64,000 bases of DNA from contig NZ_QSNT01000005.1 of the NCBI RefSeq assembly GCF_009498525.1, positions 2,718 to 66,717 of the forward strand. The letters are read 5' to 3'. The notes beneath the pieces were generated by a model. It was given only the letters and a program-made list of their open reading frames with translations, made no database searches and was not told the DNA's origin. The translations under genes were made by a program, and so were the position numbers. This DNA is from Rhizobium sp. ICMP 5592. GTDB lineage: Bacteria; Pseudomonadota; Alphaproteobacteria; Rhizobiales; Rhizobiaceae. The number at the start of each line of letters is the position of its first letter. Within the stretch, counting starts at the first letter, position 1. Of this stretch, positions 38,877-46,192 are shown in pieces.

Positions 38877-38920
38877 ATATCTCAAGTACCGGAAAACACC
38901 CGCATTCCATCGCCAGCCGT

Positions 38921-38949
38921 CTTGCGCGCTCGGGCGATCACATGCTAGA
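38921..38949 (+). promoter_or_regulatory. Possible promoter of tRNA-Leu
   Basis: CTTGCG (38921-38926) and GCTAGA (38944-38949) are spaced by 17 bases and end 23 bases before the tRNA gene. The layout fits a tRNA promoter of alphaproteobacterial type, though both boxes are imperfect. Confidence 0.4.
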
Positions 38950-38972
38950 CACCCGCCTCGTCAGGATCCGTT

Positions 38973-39057
38973 GCCCCATTGGCGGAATTGGTAGACGCGC
39001 TCGACTCAAAATCGAGTTTCGAAAGAAGTGCTGGTTCGACTCCGGCATGGGGCACCA
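38973..39057 (+). tRNA. tRNA-Leu (anticodon CAA)
   Basis: An 85-base class II tRNA with the CCA end encoded. The acceptor stem GCCCCAT pairs with ATGGGGC. The anticodon stem CTCGA/TCGAG (39000-39004, 39012-39016) closes the loop CTCAAAA, giving anticodon CAA at 39007-39009, which reads UUG. The T arm contains GGTTCGACTCC. A long variable arm fits leucine. The GC content is like the neighbouring core DNA, but an AT-rich patch with small genes follows, a common setting for integration sites. Confidence 0.95.
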
Positions 39058-39086
39058 CCATCCGGCCGAACAGCCAAATTTCATCC

Positions 39087-39111
39087 AAAAAAAACCCGCA
39101 CAGAGCGGGCT
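39087..39111 (-). terminator. Intrinsic terminator of the 62-residue gene
   Basis: On the minus strand GCCCGC and GCGGG form a 5-base-pair GC stem with a 5-base loop, followed by eight T residues (A run at 39087-39094 on the plus strand). It lies 59 bases after the stop of the small minus-strand gene and 30 bases beyond the tRNA. It could also help stop tRNA transcription. Confidence 0.62.
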
Positions 39112-39169
39112 TTCCGATTCGAACGTTCATTGGCTGGGCGGATTCTTCAGGCCGCCGCCCAAGGTGTCA

Positions 39170-39358
39170 TCAAGCCGGGCGCTGCGGGCGTATTGGCCGC
39201 TCCCGCTCGATACGCAGGGCTTTAAGAAGCGCCGCCTTCTCCAGCCGTTGAGGAACCTTGCCTGTGGTGATCTCGCGAAACACCGTGTCGGTCTTCTCAC
39301 TGATCTTGCACTTGAATCCCTTGCGGGTTTTCAAGGTTGGAGCGATATGGACTGGCAT
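39170..39358 (-). CDS. Small basic protein of unknown function (62 residues)
   Basis: A short, strongly basic protein (MPVHIAPTLKTRKGFKCKIS at the N-terminus, many Lys and Arg throughout, ending in Pro-rich RPIRPQRPA). No domain is recognised and no membrane segment is seen. Evidence that it is real: GGAGG lies nine bases before ATG 39358, and a proper terminator follows on the same strand. An ATG three codons earlier touches the ribosome site and is less likely. It lies between tRNA-Leu and two other small minus-strand genes. Confidence 0.6.
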   Translation of the reverse strand: MPVHIAPTLKTRKGFKCKISEKTDTVFREITTGKVPQRLEKAALLKALRIERERPIRPQRPA

Positions 39359-39706
39359 TATCTGCATCCTCCGTTTGAGTTGCTGGCCGGTTGGGCAAGG
39401 GCTTTCACCGCTAGCATCATGATGGCGCCTGCCGTCATCGCTGACGGCTCTCACGTATCGTTGCATGCCAAGAGGGAAGAAGACGATTTCATTTCCGCAT
39501 AAATGCAGAAACCGTTTCCTATGAGAGCTGTCATAGCACGGTTTCTCAGGAATATTTTAATTTAATTTCATATTAACTTTTATAGCATCGTAACTCATTG
39601 ATCATGCACGCAAGAACCCGGTCACGCCTTGAAGGAACGAAACACTCCCTCAAGGTGGGGCCGGGATCCTGCGAATGGAAAACCCGCCATTGCTGGCGGG
39701 CTTTCG
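39359..39706. other. AT-rich intergenic region with a stem-loop
   Basis: This 348-base gap between two minus-strand small genes should hold the promoter of the 62-residue gene. It contains a well-formed hairpin at 39508-39545 (GAAACCG/CGGTTTC outside, CTATGA/TCATAG inside), next to a very AT-rich run at about 39545-39600. That run is unlike the surrounding GC-rich DNA. No coding frame with a ribosome site was found. Confidence 0.4.
39679..39705 (-). terminator. Terminator of the 83-residue gene
   Basis: The stem CCCGCCA / TGGCGGG has a 4-base loop. On the minus strand it is followed by TTTT (AAAA on the plus strand). It begins directly after the stop codon at 39707. Confidence 0.55.
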
Positions 39707-39958
39707 CTACTGCTGAGCAGGTGCCGTCGCAGGCGGCGTTGACGTTGCCGGTGGCTGGGTCGTCGCTGGCGGCTGGGTCGTTGTAGTCTGAGACGACGGA
39801 GCTGTTGCTTCCATAGAGCGCGTGTGAGGCCAGAAGTTCCACGCCAATGCGGCGACAACAGCCGCCGCCAGGATAACCAGCCACGATGCCCAGGGCGGGC
39901 GGCGTGACAGCGGCGGCGTTCCGAGGTCTGGATTTGGTCTATTGAAATCGTTGCTCAT
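39707..39958 (-). CDS. Small membrane-anchored protein with a Thr/Pro-rich tail
   Basis: An 83-residue protein. The N-terminus is soluble, one hydrophobic segment spans about residues 24-42 (ASWLVILAAAVVAALAWNFW), and the tail is almost only Thr, Pro, Ala and Gln with tandem TTQPPAT-like repeats. The tail should lie in the periplasm. The start ATG 39958 is fixed by GGAGGAG upstream. A terminator follows the stop directly. No function is known. The repeats could vary in number between strains. Confidence 0.75.
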   Translation of the reverse strand: MSNDFNRPNPDLGTPPLSRRPPWASWLVILAAAVVAALAWNFWPHTRSMEATAPSSQTTTTQPPATTQPPATSTPPATAPAQQ

Positions 39959-40090
39959 AGCGATACTCCTCCACATCACGAATGATAAACCCTTGGATGC
40001 AGAAAAAGTTCCAAAGCACGGCAGGGTACATGTGAGAAGGGCGTCAGCCATACAAGAGGTGCCAGCCATCCGGGCGGCGGCCTACAGAAT

Positions 40091-40210
40091 TCAGTGAATC
40101 ACAGGAAGATTAGCGATAAGCATGAGAGCAATACCAGCGGATAGAACCGATGTTTCTATGAAAAAAATCGCGTACTGCCGCCCGGTGAAAAATAAATTAA
40201 ACCGTCTCAT
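40091..40210 (-). CDS. Putative 39-residue hydrophobic membrane peptide
   Basis: A very short gene found by reading the minus strand. It reads MRRFNLFFTGRQYAIFFIET and then an Ala/Leu/Ile-rich stretch ending in NLPVIH. A perfect AAGGAG lies seven bases before the ATG. The N-terminus is basic and the rest hydrophobic, so a single membrane helix at about residues 14-36 with the N-terminus inside is likely. The DNA is AT-rich. Upstream of the 83-residue membrane protein gene on the same strand, it might share a message with it. No family is recognised; it could be a small regulatory or toxin-like membrane peptide, which is speculation. Confidence 0.55.
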   Translation of the reverse strand: MRRFNLFFTGRQYAIFFIETSVLSAGIALMLIANLPVIH

Positions 40211-40517
40211 CTAAATTCTCCTTGCCTGATTATTTTAATTATTACCTCAACATAACATAGATTACCCAGAAATATCTAATTTCTTTGGAAAATTCGCCAC
40301 AGAGATTGATATCGACTAAACACGGAGGCCATGAAAACCTCCATCAGCGCAGCACTCAAAACCAGAAACATAAGAAAACACTAAATAAAAACGCGCCGCC
40401 GCCGATCACCCTAGCTTCACGAAAAATTTTGCCTTTGTGCTGCCCGCCCGAGCCTGCGGCCATTTACAGCCACAATCCTCGTCCCTAAAGGTGTGCAACG
40501 CAGCAAAAGGGGGTACC
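40211..40517. other. AT-rich divergent intergenic region
   Basis: This 307-base gap lies between the 39-residue peptide gene (minus) and the YqaA-like gene (plus). Most of it, especially 40220-40440, is AT-rich. A short inverted repeat GGAGG/CCTCC surrounds an ATG at about 40331. The AAGGGGG at 40508-40513 is the ribosome site of the YqaA-like gene. Promoters for both sides are expected, but none is clear enough to mark. Confidence 0.4.
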
Positions 40518-41111
40518 ATGCTACGTAGACTCTACGATTGGACCATGTCGCTGGCCGGCCGCAAATCGGCGGAAGTCTGGTTGGCCGTTATCGCCTTCGT
40601 CGAAAGCTCGGTCTTTCTTGTCCCCGCAGACGTCCTGTTTCTGCCTATGTCGCTCGCCAAGCCCGAGCGGGCCTGGCGCTATGCGCTGACGGCGACTGTC
40701 GCCTCCGTGCTCGGCGGCATCGCCGGCTGGGCGCTCGGCTACTACGCTTTCGAGACCATCGCCAAGCCGATCCTGGAATTCTACGGCAAGCTCGACGCCT
40801 TCAACCAGATGAGCGCCGGCATCACCTATGAATGGATCCTGCTACTGCTGGTCACTTCAGGCCTTGCGCATCTGCCGCCGATCAAGGTGGTGACGATCCT
40901 GTCCGGCGTTGCTCATATCGATCTCGGCCTCTTCATCATCTCGGCCATCGTCGCGCGCGGTGCGCGCTTCTTCTTCCTGGCCTTCCTGCTGCGCCGCTAC
41001 GGCGAATCGATCCGCCACTTCATCGAGAAGCGCCTTGGCCAGATCACCATGGCCGCCGCCGGCATTCTCATCGTCCTCTACGGCATCTTCCATTTTGCTC
41101 TGGCAAACTGA
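40518..41111 (+). CDS. YqaA family membrane protein (DedA/SNARE-associated superfamily)
   Basis: A 197-residue protein with about five hydrophobic segments. It carries the VTT/DedA-like core with the motif FVESSVFLVPADVLFLPMS near residues 25-43 and the Gly-rich GGIAGWALGYY near 69-79. Relatives are scramblases or flippases of phospholipids or undecaprenyl phosphate and help envelope homeostasis. The start ATG 40518 has AAGGGGG upstream. dsbB follows after 15 bases, so the two are co-transcribed. Confidence 0.88.
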   Translation: MLRRLYDWTMSLAGRKSAEVWLAVIAFVESSVFLVPADVLFLPMSLAKPERAWRYALTATVASVLGGIAGWALGYYAFETIAKPILEFYGKLDAFNQMSAGITYEWILLLLVTSGLAHLPPIKVVTILSGVAHIDLGLFIISAIVARGARFFFLAFLLRRYGESIRHFIEKRLGQITMAAAGILIVLYGIFHFALAN

Positions 41112-41126
41112 CCACGGAGCCCCCTG

Positions 41127-41639
41127 ATGTCCCAGACCTTAACCTCCTCCCGCGCCGGCCTCGGCTATTCCGCGCTGCTGGCAATCGGCATGATCATCGT
41201 CGTCGGCTCGGCGCTTGGCTTCCAGCATATTGGCGGCTATATCCCATGTGCGCTCTGCCTGGAGCAGCGCCAGCCCTATTATTACGGCATTCCCGTCGCG
41301 ATCGTCGCAGCCCTGACGGCCGTCCTCCGCCTGCCCTCCTGGATCACCCGCACGCTGCTGGCCATCGCCGGCCTGATGATGGTGGTCGGCGGCGGCATCG
41401 CCGTCTACCATGCCGGCGTCGAATGGCACTTCTGGGCGGGTCCCACGACCTGCTCCACTTCGGCCAGCAGCATGACGCAGAACGCCGGCGACCTCCTGAA
41501 CGAACTCAGCACCATCAAGGGCCCGTCCTGCACGGAAGCGGCGCTGCGCGTCCTCGGCATTTCGATGGCAGGCTGGAACGTGGTCGCCAGCGTGATCCTT
41601 GCGGCGATTGCCTTTGTGGGTGTGAAGAAGGCAGCATAG
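41127..41639 (+). CDS. dsbB: Disulfide bond formation protein B
   Basis: A 170-residue inner-membrane quinone reductase that re-oxidises DsbA. It has four membrane helices. The first periplasmic loop carries CALC at residues 41-44. The second has the Cys pair in TTCSTSASS and GPSCTEAAL. Both redox pairs are therefore present. It follows the YqaA-like gene closely, and a mosaic palindromic repeat lies immediately downstream. Confidence 0.93.
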   Translation: MSQTLTSSRAGLGYSALLAIGMIIVVGSALGFQHIGGYIPCALCLEQRQPYYYGIPVAIVAALTAVLRLPSWITRTLLAIAGLMMVVGGGIAVYHAGVEWHFWAGPTTCSTSASSMTQNAGDLLNELSTIKGPSCTEAALRVLGISMAGWNVVASVILAAIAFVGVKKAA

Positions 41640-41640
41640 C

Positions 41641-41882
41641 CCCTTCTCTCCGGCGGAGAGAAGGTAGTCGCGAGCAGTTGAGCCAAGCGAAACTGCGAGG
41701 GGCCGGATGAGGGGGCGAGAAGCGAAGCGACGAGGGCCTTGAGCGGCAAGCGAAAGGCAACCTTCCTGTGCCGTGTCACCCCCTCATCCGGCCCCTGAGC
41801 TTATCGAAGGGCCGGCCACCAACCGGGGTCGAGCCACCGGTCTCGACCCGTCCTTCGGCCCCCCCCGAGGGGAGAAGGAATT
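41641..41882. repeat. Rhizobial mosaic palindromic repeat, copy A
   Basis: Fills the gap between the converging dsbB and HNH genes. It has a perfect 18-base inverted repeat (41698-41715 with 41779-41796, AGGGGCCGGATGAGGGGG and its complement), a 5' hairpin CTTCTCTCC/GGAGAGAAG at about 41644-41664, the module CCTGAGCTTATCGAAGGG, the module GGTCTCGACCCGTCCTTCGG, and a 3' GAGGGGAGAAGG. The last three modules return in copy B at 49.7-49.9 kb in the other orientation. The design fits the extragenic mosaic elements of rhizobia (RIME/ABC type). Confidence 0.75.
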
Positions 41883-42440
41883 TTAAGGCTGCAGTTCCGT
41901 ATCCCAGTAGAGATAGTCGAGCCAGCTGTCGTGCAGATAGTTCGGCGGGAATAGCCGGCCGTTATTGTGCAGGTCCTGCACGGTCGGCTGATACGGCTTT
42001 TGCGCCGGGAACATGCCGGCCAGCTTCGGCAGCTTGCTGCCCTTGCGCAGGTTGCACGGCGAGCAGGCCGCCACGACGTTCTCCCAGGTCGTCTCGCCGC
42101 CATGGGCGCGCGGGATGACATGGTCGAAGGTCAGGTCGTCATGGGCACCGCAATACTGGCACTCGAACCGGTCACGCAGGAAGACGTTGAACCGGGTAAA
42201 GGCCGGATTGCGGGACGGCTGAACGTAAGTCTTCAGGCAGACAACGCTCGGCAGCCGCATCGAGAAACTTGGTGACGATACGCACTGATCGTATTCGGCG
42301 ATGATATTCACACGGTCAAGGAAAACCGCCTTGATCGCGTCCTGCCAGGACCAGAGCGACAAGGGGTAATAACTTAGCGGTCTATAGTCAGCGTTCAGAA
42401 CGAGCGCCGGCAAAGACTGCGGGGAGACTGCAATCGTCAA
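41883..42440 (-). CDS. HNH endonuclease
   Basis: A 185-residue single-domain nuclease of the common alphaproteobacterial chromosomal type. The first zinc pair is C94/C97 (CQYC), the catalytic D106-H107 (DHVIPRAHGG), N121, and the second zinc pair C126/C129 (CSPC). The N-terminal LPALVLNADYRPLSYYPLSL is a family hallmark. The role is unknown, perhaps in DNA repair or phage defence. The start is TTG 42440, because a very strong AGGAGGG lies four bases upstream and gives the family N-terminus MTIAVSPQSL. The longer ATG frame has no ribosome site. Confidence 0.9.
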   Translation of the reverse strand: MTIAVSPQSLPALVLNADYRPLSYYPLSLWSWQDAIKAVFLDRVNIIAEYDQCVSSPSFSMRLPSVVCLKTYVQPSRNPAFTRFNVFLRDRFECQYCGAHDDLTFDHVIPRAHGGETTWENVVAACSPCNLRKGSKLPKLAGMFPAQKPYQPTVQDLHNNGRLFPPNYLHDSWLDYLYWDTELQP

Positions 42441-42551
42441 GGAACCCTCCTGATCGATTCGGCATCTGCACCTGTATATTAGGCCGGTTGTTACAGGATT
42501 GTGAAGTCCAATAAATTCAGTGCAAAGCGGCGAATCTATGTGACCCACTGA

Positions 42552-43196
42552 TTAATCGATAGGCAGCGCGTCGCGCCGGGTCTTGACGGCATAATAAGCC
42601 CAGAAAAGCCGGGCCGCGACCGAGCGCCAGGGCGCCCAAACCGCCGCTTCCCGGGCCAAGAGCTTCGGTAGAGGCCTGACCTCATGGCCGAACGCCATGC
42701 CGACGGCCGCCTGCAGGGCGACATCGCCGACCGGGAACACATCTGCGTGACCGCCGCAGAACATCAGATAGACCTCGGCCGTCCACGGCCCTATCCCCTT
42801 GATCGACGTCAGTTCGGACAGCGCCTTTTCCGGGTGCTCGGTACTCAACGAATGCAGATCGATTCGGCCTTCAACAACGGCATCGGCAACACGCGCCAGC
42901 GTATCCGCCTTGATTCGCGACAGGCCGAAAACCCGCCAGGCATCCGGCTCCTGCCCGGCATAGGCCTCGGCCGTCACTCTGCCGAGCCTCGCCATCATCC
43001 GCCCCCAGATTGCATCGGCGCTTGCCCGCGACACCACTTGCGACACGATGATATGAGCCAGCCCCTCGAAGCCCGGCTCGCGCAGGCGCAACGGTACTGG
43101 ACCAGCCTCCAGGACAATCTGCCGCAAACGCGGATCGAGCTCGACCAGCGCCGCCAGCCCTTGCCTGATATCGTCTTCATCGCGGATGATATGCAT
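42552..43196 (-). CDS. alkA: DNA-3-methyladenine glycosylase II (AlkA type)
   Basis: A 214-residue base-excision enzyme that removes alkylated purines from DNA. The helix-hairpin-helix LTSIKGIGPWTAE is at about residues 129-141 and the catalytic Asp158 is in FPVGDVAL (HhH-GPD). It lacks the N-terminal AlkA_N domain of the E. coli enzyme, like many alphaproteobacterial forms. The start ATG 43196 is 43 bases from the divergent gluQRS start. Confidence 0.9.
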   Translation of the reverse strand: MHIIRDEDDIRQGLAALVELDPRLRQIVLEAGPVPLRLREPGFEGLAHIIVSQVVSRASADAIWGRMMARLGRVTAEAYAGQEPDAWRVFGLSRIKADTLARVADAVVEGRIDLHSLSTEHPEKALSELTSIKGIGPWTAEVYLMFCGGHADVFPVGDVALQAAVGMAFGHEVRPLPKLLAREAAVWAPWRSVAARLFWAYYAVKTRRDALPID

Positions 43197-43239
43197 GGCG
43201 TCTGATGGTCCCTCGGTAAAATTCGTGGCAGAAGAAAGC

Positions 43240-44121
43240 ATGATCGCGATTCCCCGTCAAAAGCCGAGATTCCGTTTTGCGCCGAGCCCGAACGGCCCGC
43301 TGCATCTCGGTCATGCGCTATCGGCGATCCTCAATCACGACATGGCGATCAAGGCCGTTGGCGATTTTCTCCTGCGCATCGAGGACATAGATCAGGCGCG
43401 CTGTACACCCGATTTCGAAGTGGGGATTTTGACCGACCTCCGCTGGCTTGGACTTGCCTGGGAAGAACCGGTGCGCCGGCAGTCCGAGCATTTTCCGGCC
43501 TACCAGAGCGCCTTGCTGTCGCTGATCGACCGTGGCCTCGTCTACCCTGCTTTCCTGACACGCGGCGAGGTGAAGGCACGAGTTGCGGCGGGTGAGGCCG
43601 ACGGAAGATCTTGGCCCCGCGATCCGGACGGCACGCCGCTCTATCCGCCCGACGACCGCAAGCGCAGCCAGGAGGAGCGACAACGATTGCTGGATGCCGG
43701 CCTCAGGCACGCCTGGCGACTCGATATGGAAAAGGCCATCGCCGAGGTCGGCCAGCCGCTCCATTGGCGCGAAAGCGGCGATGGCGAAACGGGCGATATC
43801 CTTGCCGATCCCGCTGCATGGGGCGATGTGGTGCTGTCGCGCTCCGATGCGCCATCGAGCTATCATCTCTCCGTGGTCGTCGATGACGCGGCGCAAGGCA
43901 TCACCCATGTCGTGCGCGGCCTCGATCTCTTCCACGCCACCTCGATCCACCGCCTGTTGCAGACCCTGCTCGGTCTGCCGGAGCCGCTCTACCACCATCA
44001 CCGGCTGATCCTCGGCGACGACAGCCGGAAGCTGTCGAAGAGCCAGGGCGACACCGGCATAGCCGAATGGCGCGAAAAGGGTCTGTCACCGGCGCAGCTT
44101 CGCCGCCGCGTCGGCCTCTGA
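43240..44121 (+). CDS. gluQRS: Glutamyl-Q tRNA(Asp) synthetase
   Basis: A 293-residue truncated glutamyl-tRNA synthetase paralogue that adds glutamate to the queuosine of tRNA(Asp). The class I motifs are LHLGHA (residues 21-26, HIGH) and KLSKS (264-268, KMSKS). The anticodon-binding domain of true GluRS is missing, as expected. The Cys residues that bind zinc in the E. coli enzyme are absent here (the stretch after VYPAF reads LTRGEVKARV). Its last 36 bases overlap the converging YihY gene. Confidence 0.9.
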   Translation: MIAIPRQKPRFRFAPSPNGPLHLGHALSAILNHDMAIKAVGDFLLRIEDIDQARCTPDFEVGILTDLRWLGLAWEEPVRRQSEHFPAYQSALLSLIDRGLVYPAFLTRGEVKARVAAGEADGRSWPRDPDGTPLYPPDDRKRSQEERQRLLDAGLRHAWRLDMEKAIAEVGQPLHWRESGDGETGDILADPAAWGDVVLSRSDAPSSYHLSVVVDDAAQGITHVVRGLDLFHATSIHRLLQTLLGLPEPLYHHHRLILGDDSRKLSKSQGDTGIAEWREKGLSPAQLRRRVGL

Positions 44122-45021
44122 TTGCGGCTTGTCGACGTCTGGCTTCTCAGCCTGCGGACTGGCCGCACTCTTGCCGAACAGCAGGCGCCGCACCTTGAAC
44201 TTCATCAGCGCCGCATTGATCTCCGCGCCCATGATGAAGATCACCGCGAGCATATAGAGGAAGATGAGCACGATCATCACCGAGGCGAGGCCGGCATAGG
44301 TGGCGGTGTAATTGGCGAAGGTCGAGAGATAATAGGCAAAGAGCAGCGCCCCGATCGACCAGAAGACCAGGGTCAGGAAGACGCCGGGGATAACGTCGAA
44401 CAACCGCCGCCGCCCGGCCGCCAGCCACAAATGCAGGATCAACAGCCCCGCCACCAGCAGGAAGATGGTACCGTAGATCCGCCAGCTGAAAACGACGTCG
44501 AGGATATCGGCGAGCCCCGGCAGCCATTGCCGCGTATAATTCAGCGCCAGCGGCACGGCGACCAGCAGGATGCTCAGAAGCGCAAAGATCAGAACCGCGA
44601 TCAGCACATAGCCGAGGCTGGCCAGGCGATTGAAATACCACGGCCGCGTTTCCGGCACGCGATAGGCGCGGTTGAGCGAGATACGCAGCGCCTCGACACC
44701 GTTGGAGGCGAAATAGGCGGCAGCCAGCACCGAGATCGTCAGCAGCCCACCGCGCGGAATGGTCAGCACCTGCACCACCTGATCGGCCACGGGCTTGGCG
44801 ATCGCCTCCGGCCAGGTGTCAAAGATCAGGTGCACCGCGGTCGAGGAAAACTGGCTGGCGCCGAGGAAGCTCGCAAGCGCTGTGCCGAAGATCAGGAACG
44901 GGAAAACCGCTAGCAGCGTCGAGAGCGCAACATGGCTCGCCATGGCGAACCCATCGTCCTCGACGAAATGATACACCGCGTCGTAGACGACCTTGTAAAG
45001 CGCACGCACGAATGTCGGCAT
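44086..45021 (-). CDS. YihY/BrkB family membrane protein
   Basis: A 311-residue protein with six predicted membrane helices, beginning with AMASHVALSTLLAVFPFLIFGTALA and ending in a charged cytoplasmic tail of about 35 residues rich in Lys, Glu and Ala. Once annotated as ribonuclease BN in error, the family is now seen as inner-membrane proteins of unknown, possibly transport, function. Its 3' end overlaps gluQRS by 36 bases on the other strand. It is divergent from an SDR gene. Confidence 0.9.
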   Translation of the reverse strand: MPTFVRALYKVVYDAVYHFVEDDGFAMASHVALSTLLAVFPFLIFGTALASFLGASQFSSTAVHLIFDTWPEAIAKPVADQVVQVLTIPRGGLLTISVLAAAYFASNGVEALRISLNRAYRVPETRPWYFNRLASLGYVLIAVLIFALLSILLVAVPLALNYTRQWLPGLADILDVVFSWRIYGTIFLLVAGLLILHLWLAAGRRRLFDVIPGVFLTLVFWSIGALLFAYYLSTFANYTATYAGLASVMIVLIFLYMLAVIFIMGAEINAALMKFKVRRLLFGKSAASPQAEKPDVDKPQSEADAAAKLRR

Positions 45022-45119
45022 TCCATCTCCGCTTGCTCCCGGTCCTCATCCACCGGTTGTCGATTGTATCGGGGCCATGAATATGGGAAACGACTCCCAC
45101 TTTGTACAGGAATCATTCC

Positions 45120-45953
45120 ATGGCCGATCAGCGCACCATCATCGTGACGGGCTGCTCCTCCGGCATCGGCGCCTATTGCGCCCGGGCGCTGAAGGCCGAT
45201 GGCTGGCGGGTTTTCGCCACCGTCCGCAAGGAGACGGACCTCGGCCTGCTCGAGGCCGACGGCATCGAGACCCTGGTGATGGACTACACCCGGCAGGACA
45301 CGATCTCGGCACTGGTCACGACGGTCAGCGAACGCACCGGCGGCCACATCGACGCCCTGTTCAACAATGGCGCCTACGGCCAGCCGGGCGCCGTCGAAGA
45401 CCTCTCCACGGATGTGCTGCGCGAACAGTTCGAGACAAATTTCTTCGGGTGGCATGAGCTGACGCGGCAGGTAATCCCGCTGATGCGCGCCCGGGGCCAG
45501 GGCCGCATCGTCAATTGCTCCTCCATCCTCGGCCTCGTTCCCTATCGTTTCCGCGGCGCCTACACCGCCTCGAAATTCGCGCTGGAGGGGCTGACGATCA
45601 CACTCAGGATGGAGCTGCAGGATAGCGGTATCCACGTCAGCCTGATCGAGCCCGGCCCGATCGCCACGCGCTTCACCGCCAATGCGCTGGCCAAGATCGA
45701 GGAACATGTCGATCTCAAACATTCGGCCCATGCCGTCGAATATCGGCAGCAGCTGGCGCGACTGAATGGCACAGGTCCGGTCAACAAGCATAAATTGGGA
45801 CCCGAAGCGGTCTATGACGTGTTAAAATCCGCTTTGAATGCGAAAAATCCGCGTCCGCACTATCTCGTGACCACCCCTGCCAAGCAGGGCGTTCTTCTGA
45901 AAAGGCTGTTGCCGGCTAACCTTTTCTATCGTCTGATGCGCCGGCTGGATTGA
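45120..45953 (+). CDS. SDR family NAD(P)-dependent oxidoreductase
   Basis: A 277-residue classical short-chain dehydrogenase. The cofactor loop TGCSSGIGAY is at about residues 10-19. The catalytic Ser is in NCSSILG and the YxxxK in YTASKFAL near 157-164. The C-terminal extension is positively charged and hydrophobic, and could touch the membrane. AGGAA lies before ATG 45120. It is followed by the HIG1-domain gene 22 bases on and then by the cobalamin adenosyltransferase gene, so the three probably form one unit. Confidence 0.92.
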   Translation: MADQRTIIVTGCSSGIGAYCARALKADGWRVFATVRKETDLGLLEADGIETLVMDYTRQDTISALVTTVSERTGGHIDALFNNGAYGQPGAVEDLSTDVLREQFETNFFGWHELTRQVIPLMRARGQGRIVNCSSILGLVPYRFRGAYTASKFALEGLTITLRMELQDSGIHVSLIEPGPIATRFTANALAKIEEHVDLKHSAHAVEYRQQLARLNGTGPVNKHKLGPEAVYDVLKSALNAKNPRPHYLVTTPAKQGVLLKRLLPANLFYRLMRRLD

Positions 45954-45975
45954 AAGACGGGGACGGAGGAGAGCC

Positions 45976-46179
45976 ATGTCCACATTTACCTATATTGCCG
46001 CCATCATTGTCATGGGCCTCGTGGTGCTCGTCCTCATTCGCGGCCTGTTCAACATGATGAAGGGTGACAACCCCAATCTCTCCAACCGGCTGATGCAGCT
46101 TCGCGTGCTGTTGCAGGCGGTCGCCGTCATCCTGATCATGCTGACGCTGTGGCTCACCGGCGGCGGCCGGCCAGCCTGA
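45976..46179 (+). CDS. HIG1 domain-containing twin-transmembrane protein
   Basis: A 67-residue protein with two hydrophobic helices (about 7-27 and 43-61) joined by the loop NMMKGDNPNLSNRLMQLRV, which is the HIG1 signature. Mitochondrial homologues (Rcf1/HIGD1) assist cytochrome c oxidase, so a respiratory role is plausible here. AGGAGAG lies before the ATG. It lies 13 bases before the cobalamin adenosyltransferase gene. Confidence 0.9.
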   Translation: MSTFTYIAAIIVMGLVVLVLIRGLFNMMKGDNPNLSNRLMQLRVLLQAVAVILIMLTLWLTGGGRPA

Positions 46180-46192
46180 TTGCGGGATCCAG

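Noticed and set aside
40331..40384. A 17-codon plus-strand leader peptide starting at the ATG inside GGAGG...CCTCC
   Set aside because: Only two bases separate GGAGG from the ATG, the peptide has no feature, and the inverted repeat explains the GGAGG.
25000..41000. A mobile genetic element or prophage in the accessory part
   Set aside because: There is no integrase, transposase, phage or plasmid gene and no flanking direct repeat that I could see. Only the patch near tRNA-Leu shows a base-composition shift.
40832..41710. A 292-codon plus-strand frame over the end of the YqaA-like gene and dsbB
   Set aside because: It is a shifted frame across two well-supported genes, Pro/Arg-rich with no domain.
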